Shown in pieces: positions 8,136-17,040 of a stretch of DNA of 64,000 nt. Each line of letters starts with the position of its first letter. The stretch's first letter is position 1. The notes under the pieces were generated by a model. The model made no database searches. It saw only the letters and a program-made list of their open reading frames with translations, and was not told the origin of the DNA. The stretch comes from Chitinophaga pinensis (GTDB taxonomy: Bacteria; Bacteroidota; Bacteroidia; Chitinophagales; Chitinophagaceae), in the NCBI GenBank assembly GCA_902167325.1, contig LR632930.1:3782001-3846000 (forward strand), in the 5' to 3' direction. The translations under genes and the position numbers were made by a program.

Positions 8136-11100
8136 ATGTTCGATACTTTTATCAGGCGGCCCGTGTTGTCGCTCGTGATCTCTTTGTTTATTGTATTACT
8201 GGGGCTGCTGGCACTTTTCACACTGCCGGTTACCCAGTTCCCTGATATTGTGCCGCCCTCCGTAACGGTAACCGCCAAATATACCGGCGCCAATGCGGAA
8301 GTGTGTGCGAATGCCGTGGCCATCCCTTTGGAAAGGGCCATTAACGGCGTACCGGGTATGACGTACATGACTTCCGTGTCGTCCAATAACGGTACCACGC
8401 TTATTACCATCTTCTTTAAAGTGGGTACGGACCCCGATCAGGCCGCGGTGAACGTGCAGAACCGCGTATCCACCATCATCGATGAACTGCCCGAAGAGGT
8501 TATTAAAGCAGGCGTTACCACCGAAAAGGAAGTGAACTCCATGCTCCTTTACCTCAACGTAATGAGTGAAGACTCCACACTGGATGAAAACTTCATCTAC
8601 AACTTTGCCGATATCAACGTGCTGAAAGAGCTGAAACGTATCGACGGGGTGGGTTTCGCGGAAATCATGGGTGCCAAGGAATACGCTATGCGCGTATGGC
8701 TGCAGCCCGACCGTATGCTGGCATACAATGTGTCGGCAGATGAGGTGGTGAGTGCCATCCGCCGCCAGAATATTGAAGCCGCACCGGGTAAAACGGGTGA
8801 AAGCTCTGATAAAGACCCGCAGCTGCTCCAATATGTATTGCGCTATACCGGTAAGTATTTCGAACCGGGTCAGTATGCCGATATCATTATCCGCGCCAAC
8901 CCCGATGGGTCGGTACTGCGGCTGAAAGAAGTGGCAGATGTGGAATTCGGCGCACTCACCTACGGCATGGTGTCTAAAACCGACGGTAAGCCCTCTGCCT
9001 CCATCATGCTCAAACAACGACCCGGCTCCAATGCGCAGGACGTTATCAAAAACGTGAAAGCAAGGATGGCAGAACTGCAATCCACCTCTTTCCCGCCGGG
9101 TATGACTTACAACTTCAACTACGACGTATCCCGCTTCCTCGATGCCTCCATTGCTGAGGTAGTGCGTACTTTGTTCGAAGCGTTCATACTCGTGTTTATC
9201 GTGGTATTCCTCTTCCTGCAGGACTGGCGCTCCACCCTCATCCCCACACTCGCCATCCCCGTGGCACTGATTGGAACCTTCGCCTTCATGCAGCTGATGG
9301 GCTTCTCCATCAACCTGCTGACGTTGTTCGCACTCGTGCTCTCGATCGGGATTGTGGTGGACAATGCCATTGTGGTGGTGGAAGCGGTGCATGCGAAGAT
9401 GACGGAAACGCACCTCCCGGCCATGCAGGCCACACTGGCTTCTATGAAAGAGATCAGTGGGGCAGTGATCGCCATTACGCTGGTAATGTCTGCCGTATTC
9501 ATCCCGGTGGCGTTCCTCAGTGGGCCGGTAGGGGTGTTCTATCGCCAGTTCTCGCTTACATTGGCTTTCGCGATCATTATATCCGGGATCAATGCCTTAA
9601 CGCTTACACCGGCGTTGTGCGCACTTATGCTAAAGCATGATCCCAACGCACAGATGCGTAAATCACTGATGCAGCGTTTCTTCAACAGTTTTAACAGGGG
9701 GTATAATAAAACCGAAAACAAATATAAGCGCTGGGTAGGTGCCATCGCGGGTAAGCGCATATTCACACTCGCTACCCTTATCGCCTTTTTCGTACTTACC
9801 TGGGGCGCAGCAGCCATCCTGCCGGGAGGCTTCATTCCCATGGAAGATCAGGGGATGGTATATGTGAACGTGACCACACCTAACGGTGCCACAGTAGAGC
9901 GTACCGAAAAGGTGCTGGATTCCGTACAGGCAGCCGCCGCAGGGATGGATGCCGTGGAATCGGTGTCTACCCTCGCAGGTTATAGTCTCGTGAACGAAGT
10001 GGCGGGTGCTTCTTATGGTATGGGGATGATCAACCTCAAATCATGGGGCGATCGTAAGCAGTCTGTTCAGGAAGTGATAGAAGAGTTGCAGCAAAGAACC
10101 CGCAATATTGCAGATGCTTCCATCGAGTACTTTCCGCCACCAACGGTACCGGGCTTTGGTAATGCCAGCGGCTTTGAGCTAAGGGTGCTGGACCGTTCCG
10201 GGGCCGATGATCTGGATCAGGTGGCCGATGTAACCGGGAAGTTTATTGCAGCATTGAAGGAACGACCCGAGATCGGGAGCGCCTTCACCAGCTTCGATCC
10301 CGCATTTCCGCAATACATGATCCATGTGGATCAGGCGATGGCGGCGAAGAAAGGGGTGAGTATCGATAATGCCATGAGCACGCTGCAAACGCTGCTCGGC
10401 AGTTTCTACGCCAGTAACTTCATCCGCTTCGGGCAGATGTACAAAGTGATGGTACAGGCCTCACCACAATACCGTACCAAGCCGGAAGATGTGTTGCTGC
10501 TGCATGTGAAGAACGATAAAGGGGAGATGGTGCCCTTCTCCAACTTCGTAAGGCTGGAGCGGGTGTATGGCCCTGAAACCCTCACGCGCTACAACATGTA
10601 TACCTCCGCCATGATCAATGGCGATGCGGCTCCCGGGTTCTCCAGTGGTGATGCCATCAAGGCTATCGAAGAAACTGCGAAGAAAACGCTTCCACGCGGC
10701 TTCACTTTTGAATGGAGCGGGATGACGCGGGAGCAGGTGCTCTCCGGTAATCAGGCTATTTATATATTCGGTATCTGTCTGCTTTTCGTATACCTGCTGC
10801 TGGCGGCGCAATACGAAAGCTTCATGCTGCCGCTGCCGGTATTGCTTTCTTTACCCGCAGGTATTTTCGGGGCGTTCTTATGCCTGAAGCTGGCAGGACT
10901 GGAGAACAACATCTACGCACAGGTGGCATTGGTGATGCTGATAGGTCTGCTGGGTAAGAACGCGATCCTCATCGTGGAATTTGCGGTGCAGCGGCAGAAG
11001 CAGGGCCTCACGGTAGTGAAGGCTGCCATAGAAGGCGGTGTGAGCCGTTTGCGCCCTATCCTGATGACCAGCTTCGCATTCATCGCGGGCCTGATACCGC

Positions 11101-12677
11101 TGTGTATCGCCAGCGGTGCCGGTGCTATGGGGAACCGCTCCATTGGTACGGCGGCGGCAGGAGGGATGTTGATCGGTACCGTATTCGGGGTACTGGTAAT
11201 ACCCGGTTTATTCGTCCTCTTTAGCCGTATAAAAGTGAAGAAGAAGAAAGTGCGTCCTGCAGTGATTGCCGGCGCAGCGCTGTTACTTTTCCTGGGTGCC
11301 TGTAAAGCCCCTCAGCCACTGGTTACTCCGGCAGTGCCGGAAGTACCGCAGGCAGCGCAGGATACCCTGCCGGTAACACTGCTGCCCCTGAAGGCATTCT
11401 TTACTGATCCCTTACTGCAGGCGCTCATCGATACGGCACGCCGCAACAATGCGGATGTGCTTATGGCGGTGCAGAAAATGGAAACTGTTCAGGCGCAACT
11501 GGTCATGGCCCGCAAAGCCTGGCTGCCTACGCTGAACGCCGGCGTATCTGCGGGAGCGGAGAAGTTTGGGAAGTATACGATAGACGGGGTGGGTAACTTC
11601 GATACCAACCTGTCGCCCAACATCGATAAGAACCAACGCCTCCCCACACCAGCGGTGCCCGATTACTTTGCAGGACTGCGCACTGCCTGGGAAATAGACC
11701 TGTGGGGTAAGCTAAAGCAGCAACAGCAGGCGGCATATGCCCGCTTCCTCGCAACAGCGGAAGGGCGCAGACTGGTATATACCCAGCTGACGGCGCAGAT
11801 CGCTTCGTTGTATTACCACCTGCTGGAGCTGGATTATGAATTATCGGTGATAGAAAAGAACGTGCTGTTGCAGGAAGCCGCGCTGGAAACCGTGAAAATA
11901 CAGCAGGAGGCAGGCAGGGCTACATCCCTCGCCGTGCAGCAGTTTCATGCGCAATTCCTGAATACGAAGAGTATGGCATTCGGCATACGGCAGCGGCGTA
12001 CGGAGATCGAGAACCAGCTGAATGCGCTGGCAGGCAGGTTCCCGCAACCTGTAGCAAGGGCTAAGAACCTGCTGGAAGCGCCAATCCCGGCAAAGGTGGC
12101 ACAGGGCATCCCTGCGCAGCTGCTGCTGGCAAGGCCCGATATCCGTCAGGCGGAGCTGGGGCTTACCGCCGCTAAGGCTGATGTGAAAGCGGCAAGGGCT
12201 TCCTTCTTCCCTTCATTAACGCTAAGCGCGTCTGTTGGTTACAACGCCTTCAATGCGGGGCTGCTGTTCAAAAGCCCGGCGTCTATCGCGTATACGGTAC
12301 TGGGAGGGATTACGGCACCCGTATTTAATCAGGCGCAGATCAAATCGCGCTACAGGATAGCCACGGCCGAGGGTATGACGGCTTTTTACGCATACCGCCA
12401 GGCTATCATTAACGGATACCAGGAAGTATCCACCTCGCTGGAAAAAGTCGGCAACAGCGAGCAGGCATACCGGCTGAAAGAAGCTGAAGTGCTCATGCTG
12501 CAAACCGGCGTATCCACCTCCCGCGATCTCTTCGCGACAGGGTACGCCAATTATCTGGAAGTGATCAATGCCCAAAAGAACGTCCTCGATGCAGAACTGG
12601 CTCTGGCGCAACACCGGCGTGAAGTGTTCGACGGTGTTATCGCATTATACAGAGCGTTGGGCGGAGGTGCGGAATAG
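8136..12677 (+). CDS. Fused RND inner-membrane pump (HAE-1 type) and NodT/OprM-type outer-membrane factor
   Basis: 1513 residues. Residues 1 to about 1035 are a complete AcrB/MexB-like pump: start 'MFDTFIRRPVLSLV', two sets of transmembrane segments around two large periplasmic loops, 'VDNAIVVVEA' with Asp409 in TM4 and 'GKNAILIVEFA' with Lys941 in TM10. From about 1039 to 1513 follows a complete outer-membrane factor of the NodT lipoprotein group, with lipobox-like 'FLGAC' at Cys1056, two long coiled-coil repeats and the motif 'LLARPDIRQAELGL'. There is no stop or ATG at the junction; GTG codons at 11250 and 11262 could restart translation. Substrates are probably hydrophobic drugs or dyes, inferred from the family. 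Position 410 is Asn where AcrB has a second Asp. Confidence 0.9.
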   Translation: MFDTFIRRPVLSLVISLFIVLLGLLALFTLPVTQFPDIVPPSVTVTAKYTGANAEVCANAVAIPLERAINGVPGMTYMTSVSSNNGTTLITIFFKVGTDPDQAAVNVQNRVSTIIDELPEEVIKAGVTTEKEVNSMLLYLNVMSEDSTLDENFIYNFADINVLKELKRIDGVGFAEIMGAKEYAMRVWLQPDRMLAYNVSADEVVSAIRRQNIEAAPGKTGESSDKDPQLLQYVLRYTGKYFEPGQYADIIIRANPDGSVLRLKEVADVEFGALTYGMVSKTDGKPSASIMLKQRPGSNAQDVIKNVKARMAELQSTSFPPGMTYNFNYDVSRFLDASIAEVVRTLFEAFILVFIVVFLFLQDWRSTLIPTLAIPVALIGTFAFMQLMGFSINLLTLFALVLSIGIVVDNAIVVVEAVHAKMTETHLPAMQATLASMKEISGAVIAITLVMSAVFIPVAFLSGPVGVFYRQFSLTLAFAIIISGINALTLTPALCALMLKHDPNAQMRKSLMQRFFNSFNRGYNKTENKYKRWVGAIAGKRIFTLATLIAFFVLTWGAAAILPGGFIPMEDQGMVYVNVTTPNGATVERTEKVLDSVQAAAAGMDAVESVSTLAGYSLVNEVAGASYGMGMINLKSWGDRKQSVQEVIEELQQRTRNIADASIEYFPPPTVPGFGNASGFELRVLDRSGADDLDQVADVTGKFIAALKERPEIGSAFTSFDPAFPQYMIHVDQAMAAKKGVSIDNAMSTLQTLLGSFYASNFIRFGQMYKVMVQASPQYRTKPEDVLLLHVKNDKGEMVPFSNFVRLERVYGPETLTRYNMYTSAMINGDAAPGFSSGDAIKAIEETAKKTLPRGFTFEWSGMTREQVLSGNQAIYIFGICLLFVYLLLAAQYESFMLPLPVLLSLPAGIFGAFLCLKLAGLENNIYAQVALVMLIGLLGKNAILIVEFAVQRQKQGLTVVKAAIEGGVSRLRPILMTSFAFIAGLIPLCIASGAGAMGNRSIGTAAAGGMLIGTVFGVLVIPGLFVLFSRIKVKKKKVRPAVIAGAALLLFLGACKAPQPLVTPAVPEVPQAAQDTLPVTLLPLKAFFTDPLLQALIDTARRNNADVLMAVQKMETVQAQLVMARKAWLPTLNAGVSAGAEKFGKYTIDGVGNFDTNLSPNIDKNQRLPTPAVPDYFAGLRTAWEIDLWGKLKQQQQAAYARFLATAEGRRLVYTQLTAQIASLYYHLLELDYELSVIEKNVLLQEAALETVKIQQEAGRATSLAVQQFHAQFLNTKSMAFGIRQRRTEIENQLNALAGRFPQPVARAKNLLEAPIPAKVAQGIPAQLLLARPDIRQAELGLTAAKADVKAARASFFPSLTLSASVGYNAFNAGLLFKSPASIAYTVLGGITAPVFNQAQIKSRYRIATAEGMTAFYAYRQAIINGYQEVSTSLEKVGNSEQAYRLKEAEVLMLQTGVSTSRDLFATGYANYLEVINAQKNVLDAELALAQHRREVFDGVIALYRALGGGAE

Positions 12678-12682
12678 GGCAA

Positions 12683-12717
12683 GGGCTGGTCAATGGACCG
12701 GCCCTTTTTCTTTTTTA
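12683..12717 (+). terminator. Intrinsic terminator of the RND operon
   Basis: Stem GGGCTGGTC / GACCGGCCC (one G-T-type mismatch) with a four-base loop and a T-rich tail, 5 bp after the stop codon. The convergent lipoprotein gene ends 16 bp further on. Confidence 0.85.
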
Positions 12718-12732
12718 TCTCAACGTTGCCGT

Positions 12733-13344
12733 TTATAATTTCTTTAACCGGGAGATCTGTACGATCGTCTGCGTTTTAGTACCTGGTACCCCCGCGTCCA
12801 TGGATGGACCGGACATGTTCAGTTTTGCCGTCATGATCAGCTCCCCGTTGATCTTCGCGAATTTAGCACCGCCCGGTATAGCAGGAGTACCCTGACCGGT
12901 ACCACCGGTTGGGATCTGCGTCATTCCCTGATCCATATACAACGAATCCTCACCAATCAAACGGTAGCTGGATACGCTGTTGTACTTCGGCATGGTTACA
13001 TTAAAAGGAAATTCTACAGCCTGCCCGTCACTCACACCGTTGGTGAATGTTTCGAGCGTAAAATTAGTATTGACTTTATAACTAACTGCGTTGGCCGTTA
13101 CCTTATTGGCTTCAAAGATCAGCATGCCGGTATTTTCCGTGGTCGTATACTCCACGTCAGATACCATTTTCATGTTGTCGTTGTTTTCCTTATAGGTGAG
13201 TTCTGTACGCGCTTTCACGTACATCGCCACCAGTTCATAAGTGCCGGTAATGGAGTTGGAAGGTTTGGCGTCTTCGTCTTTTTTGCTGCAGGCAGATAAA
13301 AAAATTACTGCGCAGGCAAAGCCAAGGGATGTTAACTTCTTCAT
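12733..13344 (-). CDS. Lipoprotein, probably lipocalin-like
   Basis: 203 residues from the ATG at 13344, which directly precedes 'MKKLTSLGFACAVIFLSAC', a typical lipoprotein signal with lipobox LSAC. The upstream in-frame ATG at 13473 would overlap the next gene and bury the signal. After a charged linker ('SKKDEDAKPSN') the mature part begins 'ITGTYELVAMYVKA', resembling lipocalin-like domain proteins of the Bacteroidota, which fold as a small beta-barrel. Ligand unknown. It is the last gene of a minus-strand group, 58 bp after the small membrane protein gene. A TAACTTGG element at 13365-13372 suggests it may also have its own promoter. Confidence 0.75.
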   Translation of the reverse strand: MKKLTSLGFACAVIFLSACSKKDEDAKPSNSITGTYELVAMYVKARTELTYKENNDNMKMVSDVEYTTTENTGMLIFEANKVTANAVSYKVNTNFTLETFTNGVSDGQAVEFPFNVTMPKYNSVSSYRLIGEDSLYMDQGMTQIPTGGTGQGTPAIPGGAKFAKINGELIMTAKLNMSGPSMDAGVPGTKTQTIVQISRLKKL

Positions 13345-13402
13345 GTGGTATAGGAATGAAGGCACCAAGTTACGGAGATTTCCCCAACCCTGCATACCCT
13401 CT

Positions 13403-13615
13403 TTACTCCACTTTTCCAAACACCATTTCCATGATCTTGGAGAAAATAATATACCCCGCACAGGATGCCGCACCCCAGGCGAAAAGGAATAATAACGCGC
13501 CTTTCAGGGTCGATGGGTCGATCCAGTTATAGGCAAGGATACCACAGAAGAAACTGTTAGATACGGTGGCAAACAGCAGCATCACCGCAAGGAGGGTAGC
13601 GGATAAGTTTTTCAT
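13403..13615 (-). CDS. Small membrane protein with two transmembrane segments
   Basis: 70 residues, start ATG at 13615. Residues 4-28 ('LSATLLAVMLLFATVSNSFFCGILA') and about 38-62 are hydrophobic, separated by a short loop 'YNWIDPSTLKG'. No family recognised. The gene lies between the UBP zinc-finger gene and the lipoprotein gene on the same strand. The ORF has sensible codon use and gives a coherent membrane topology, so I regard it as real, but its role is unknown. Confidence 0.6.
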   Translation of the reverse strand: MKNLSATLLAVMLLFATVSNSFFCGILAYNWIDPSTLKGALLFLFAWGAASCAGYIIFSKIMEMVFGKVE

Positions 13616-13671
13616 AGGATAAAGGTTTGTCCTTAAATATATGTTAAATATTTAGTATGTGCAAGTGCCGG

Positions 13672-13941
13672 TTAATATTCTGCGAAACTTTCATCCTTAT
13701 AGCACCATATCCACTGCTCACCCGGCTCTGCGGAAATAACCACGGGATGCCCGGTATCCTGGTAATGGGCGGTCATATGCCGGGAGGGGGAATCGTCGCA
13801 GCAGAATGTTCCGCCACAGGTCTGGCAGGTACGCAGGTGCAGCCAGCGGCCGCCCTCTTTTACACATACTTCACATTCATACTTCTTCGGGTGAAGGAGT
13901 GCTTCCAGTTGCAGGATATGGTTACAGGGTTTTTGTGCCAT
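13672..13941 (-). CDS. UBP-type zinc-finger protein
   Basis: 89 residues, almost entirely one ZnF-UBP domain: 'KYECEVC', 'LRTCQTCGGTFCCDDSPSRHMTAHYQDTGHP' and 'WIWCY' give the ordered Cys/His ligands of this fold. In eukaryotes the domain binds the free C-terminus of ubiquitin; bacteria use small stand-alone versions of unknown function. The start is 22 bp after the stop of the flavoprotein-response-regulator gene on the same strand, so it is probably co-transcribed with the redox signalling pair. Cytoplasmic, no signal peptide. Confidence 0.88.
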   Translation of the reverse strand: MAQKPCNHILQLEALLHPKKYECEVCVKEGGRWLHLRTCQTCGGTFCCDDSPSRHMTAHYQDTGHPVVISAEPGEQWIWCYKDESFAEY

Positions 13942-13963
13942 ATATAATGAGTTTGATGGTTAC

Positions 13964-15625
13964 TCAGGTTTCTGCCAGATACTTATGAACGAAACTGATG
14001 GCCATGGAACCCTCACCCACAGCGGCTGCCACACGGTTCATAGCCCCTGCGCGCACATCGCCCGCGGCAAATATACCCGGACAGCTCGTTTCCAGCGTAT
14101 ACGGGTCTCTGTCGGGTTTCCACAGCTGCCGGAAGGCAGGATAATGCTGCAGATCACGGCCCGTTTCAATAAAGCCCTTATCGTTCTTGATAATGCCACC
14201 CCCGATCCATTCCGTATATGGTTTTGCGCCGATGAAGATGTACAATGCATCGGCCGGCATCTCCTGCTCCTGTCCGGAATTAAGATCCTGCAGGCGCAGG
14301 GTTTTCAGTGTTGTTTCCCCGGATGCATTGGATATCTCTGCACAGGGCAGCAGTTGTATGTTAGGCGTTTGCGCGATCTGGTCGATGAGGTATGCACTCA
14401 TAGATGCCCGCAGGTCGGGCTTACGGATCACGATATACACGCTTTTTGCAAACTTGGAGAGATACATGGCTGCCTGCCCCGCCGAGTTGCCACCTCCCAG
14501 CACAAACACTTCCTTATCCCTGCAGGATGCCGCCTCTGTGCTGGCGGCTCCGTAATACACGCCGGCACCCGTAAAGTCACCAATACCACTGGTTTCCAGC
14601 TTCCGGTAATCCACGCCCGTTGTGATCACCAGCGCTTTGCTGTAGATCTCCGTACCATCATCCAGCCTGATGATCTTGTACTGATCTTTCACTTCTATAC
14701 CTGCCACCGACTGCGGCGATAAAAACTCCGTTCCAAATCGGGTGGCCTGTGTAATGGCGCGCCGGGTAAGATCGGCTCCGCTTAGGCCGGTGGGGAACCC
14801 TAGGTAGTTCTCTATCCGGGAACTGGTTCCTGCCTGTCCGCCCGGTGCCCTCCGTTCAATGAGCAATGTACTCAGTCCTTCTGATGCGCCGTAAACAGAG
14901 GCTGCAAGTCCTGCCGGGCCGGCACCGATGATGGTTACATCATACACCTGATTGCGCACGGTGGGGTTCAGGCCTATGCGGGATGCGATATCTTTCAGCG
15001 CCGGTTTTTTAAACAGCGCACCGTCTTCGAAAATAATGGCGGGTAGTTCCTGCGCGCCCAGCTCGTTGGCCGCTGCCAGCAGTTTCCCCTGTTCATTGCT
15101 TTCTACATCCATCCACTGATAGGGAATGAGGTTGCCTGCCAGAAAGTCTTTGATCTCATGGCTGCGCGGAGAAAACTGGTATCCAATCACCCGGATGCCT
15201 TTGAAATCGGGCCGGTAATTGGCCTGCCAGTCGCCCAGTATCTCTTCCATAACGGGGTATAGCTTCTCTTCCGGCGGGTCCCAGGGTTTCATGAGGTAGT
15301 AATCCAGCTTCACGTCGTTGATGGCTTTAATGGCCGCTTCCGTGTCGGAATAGGCGGTAAGCAGTACCCGCTTGGCGTCGGGGAAGATCTTCATGGCCCT
15401 TTCGAGGAACTGCACCCCATCCATTTCAGGCATGCGCTGGTCGGAGAGGAAAAGGGCGATCTCTTCCCCTTTGTTCTGAAGTTCGGTAAGGCTCGCCAGT
15501 GCTTCCGCAACGGAAGAGGTGGAAAGGATGCGGTAATGCTCCCGGTATTGATTGCGCAGGTCGCGGCTGATGGCGCGGAGTACCTGCTGGTCATCGTCTA
15601 TAAGAAATATGATGGGCTGATTCAT
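13964..15625 (-). CDS. Response regulator fused to glutaredoxin-like and thioredoxin-reductase-like domains
   Basis: 553 residues from the ATG at 15625; the longer frame to 15664 overlaps the kinase gene, and this ATG lies 8 bp after the kinase stop. Domains in order: receiver (1-130; Asp10/Asp11, phospho-acceptor Asp62 in 'SDQRMPEMDG', Thr90, Lys113); a glutaredoxin/thioredoxin-like fold at about 140-215 without CxxC; then a two-dinucleotide-binding flavoprotein (FAD motif 'IIGAGPAGLAA' at 233-243; NAD(P)H motif 'VLGGGNSAGQAA'). The usual TrxR redox CxxC is missing: the region reads 'STEAASCRDKEV' with one Cys. So it may use FAD/NAD(P)H redox state as an output or sensor instead of reducing thioredoxin. 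The partner kinase lies immediately upstream. Confidence 0.9.
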   Translation of the reverse strand: MNQPIIFLIDDDQQVLRAISRDLRNQYREHYRILSTSSVAEALASLTELQNKGEEIALFLSDQRMPEMDGVQFLERAMKIFPDAKRVLLTAYSDTEAAIKAINDVKLDYYLMKPWDPPEEKLYPVMEEILGDWQANYRPDFKGIRVIGYQFSPRSHEIKDFLAGNLIPYQWMDVESNEQGKLLAAANELGAQELPAIIFEDGALFKKPALKDIASRIGLNPTVRNQVYDVTIIGAGPAGLAASVYGASEGLSTLLIERRAPGGQAGTSSRIENYLGFPTGLSGADLTRRAITQATRFGTEFLSPQSVAGIEVKDQYKIIRLDDGTEIYSKALVITTGVDYRKLETSGIGDFTGAGVYYGAASTEAASCRDKEVFVLGGGNSAGQAAMYLSKFAKSVYIVIRKPDLRASMSAYLIDQIAQTPNIQLLPCAEISNASGETTLKTLRLQDLNSGQEQEMPADALYIFIGAKPYTEWIGGGIIKNDKGFIETGRDLQHYPAFRQLWKPDRDPYTLETSCPGIFAAGDVRAGAMNRVAAAVGEGSMAISFVHKYLAET

Positions 15626-15633
15626 GTGCGGTG

Positions 15634-17040
15634 TCAATGTGCCTCCCCGTTGATGGGGAAGCAAATGGTAAATACGGTGTTGCCGGGTTCGGAAGTGGCC
15701 TTCACGGTGCCACGGTGCTGGCGGATGATGTTCGTCACCGCATCCAGCCCAAGCCCGGTGCCTTTACCGATTTCCTTGGTCGTGAAAAACGGGTCGAATA
15801 TGCGGGACAGGTTTTCCGGTGGTATACCCGGGCCGTTATCCGTTACAATCACCTTTACGAATTCACCATCGCGCTCCGTGCCGATGGTAAGGATGCCATT
15901 GCCCTGCTGCTCCAGTGCATCGGCGGCATTATCGATGAGGTTGGTCCAGACCTGGTTCAGTTCGCCGGAAAGGGCATATACCGGGGGCAGACTCATGTCG
16001 AATTCTTCTTTCACCACTACCTTACTTTTCCGCAATTTGTATTCCATCATCACGAGGGTGTTGCGGATGCCGGTATGGATGTCGATGTACTGTTTATCGG
16101 CCCCGCCATCCATATGCGTGAATATCTTAACGGATTTTACCAGTCCGGATATACGTTGGGAAGCCTCCCGGATATCTGCCAGCATGCGCTCTGTGGTAAA
16201 ATGGCTGCTGATCCAGCTGAGTACGGTAGGGAGGTATTCTGCAGGGAGTTTAGCTGCGAAAGTATCCAGTTCGGCGGGCATCAGGCCGTAATGCCGGAAG
16301 TTCTCCGCCATATCAGGCGCTTCGGGTATCTTATGGCCGTACAGCCAGTCGCTGATCGCATCTTCCTGACTGCTGCGTTCCAGCATGCCGGGCACGGGTT
16401 TATTATCATCCACGAGGCATACCCTTATTTTTTCACAAACGAAATCTGCTTCTTCCGGTGTAAGTCGGGCAGAGAGGAGTTTGCGGAAAGTATCCGGTGC
16501 GCCACGAAGGTGTTCTCCCAATGTATCAGACCCGCGAACGATGGCTGCTGCGGGGTTATTGAGTTCATGGGCCAGCCCTGCGGCCAGTTTCCCCAGTGCC
16601 ATCATCTTTTCATTCTGCTGGGTGATGATGGTGAAATCCCGTACACGGCTGGTCATCACAAACACGAGGGCCTGTGTGAGTTCATAATGCTGCGCGATCA
16701 TTTCTTTGAGCCGCGCCTTGGGGAATGTCATCATTTCCACGGCTGTCCTGCAGCAGGAAAACGCAATGCTGCCACGGGCGCGCGAAAAGGGGAGGATGCC
16801 CGTTACCTGCCGGGCTTCAATGTCTGTCACGGGCACCTTGTTACCGCCCTGAATGCGATAAAACTCAATGGAGCCGGAGAGGATGAAATGAACGCCCCGT
16901 ATCTCGTCTCCCGGTTTATACATGTACGTGCCTTCCGCGAAACTTTCCGTTTCACAGTTATCAATCAGCCATTGCAATTGCGGTTCCGGCACTTCCCTGA
17001 GTGCGTCGAACAGCAGCAGATCCCGGGTATTCACAGTCAA
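15634..17040 (-). CDS. Sensor histidine kinase with N-terminal cyclic-nucleotide-binding-like domain
   Basis: 468 residues with no transmembrane segment, so cytoplasmic. Residues 8-125 form a cNMP-binding-like beta-roll ('YKPGDEIRGVHFILSGSIEFYRI'). The phosphate-binding cassette region reads 'GILPFSRARGSIAFSCC', which departs from the strict cAMP consensus, so the ligand may differ. The HisKA part has 'LAAGLAHELNNPAAAI' with phospho-acceptor His158, and the ATPase part has the N box 'NLIDNAADAL' and the G boxes 'VTDNGPGIPP' and 'GKGTGLGLDAV'. It ends 8 bp before the response regulator-flavoprotein, its obvious partner. The arrangement suggests control of or by redox state. Confidence 0.92.
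   Translation of the reverse strand: MTVNTRDLLLFDALREVPEPQLQWLIDNCETESFAEGTYMYKPGDEIRGVHFILSGSIEFYRIQGGNKVPVTDIEARQVTGILPFSRARGSIAFSCCRTAVEMMTFPKARLKEMIAQHYELTQALVFVMTSRVRDFTIITQQNEKMMALGKLAAGLAHELNNPAAAIVRGSDTLGEHLRGAPDTFRKLLSARLTPEEADFVCEKIRVCLVDDNKPVPGMLERSSQEDAISDWLYGHKIPEAPDMAENFRHYGLMPAELDTFAAKLPAEYLPTVLSWISSHFTTERMLADIREASQRISGLVKSVKIFTHMDGGADKQYIDIHTGIRNTLVMMEYKLRKSKVVVKEEFDMSLPPVYALSGELNQVWTNLIDNAADALEQQGNGILTIGTERDGEFVKVIVTDNGPGIPPENLSRIFDPFFTTKEIGKGTGLGLDAVTNIIRQHRGTVKATSEPGNTVFTICFPINGEAH

Noticed and set aside
8196..9413. 405-codon open frame on the minus strand
   Set aside because: Antisense to the RND pump; the product is His-rich with no recognisable fold, a composition artefact of the GC-rich third codon positions.
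13345..13473. N-terminal extension of the lipoprotein by 43 residues
   Set aside because: It would overlap the small membrane protein gene and bury the lipoprotein signal in the chain.
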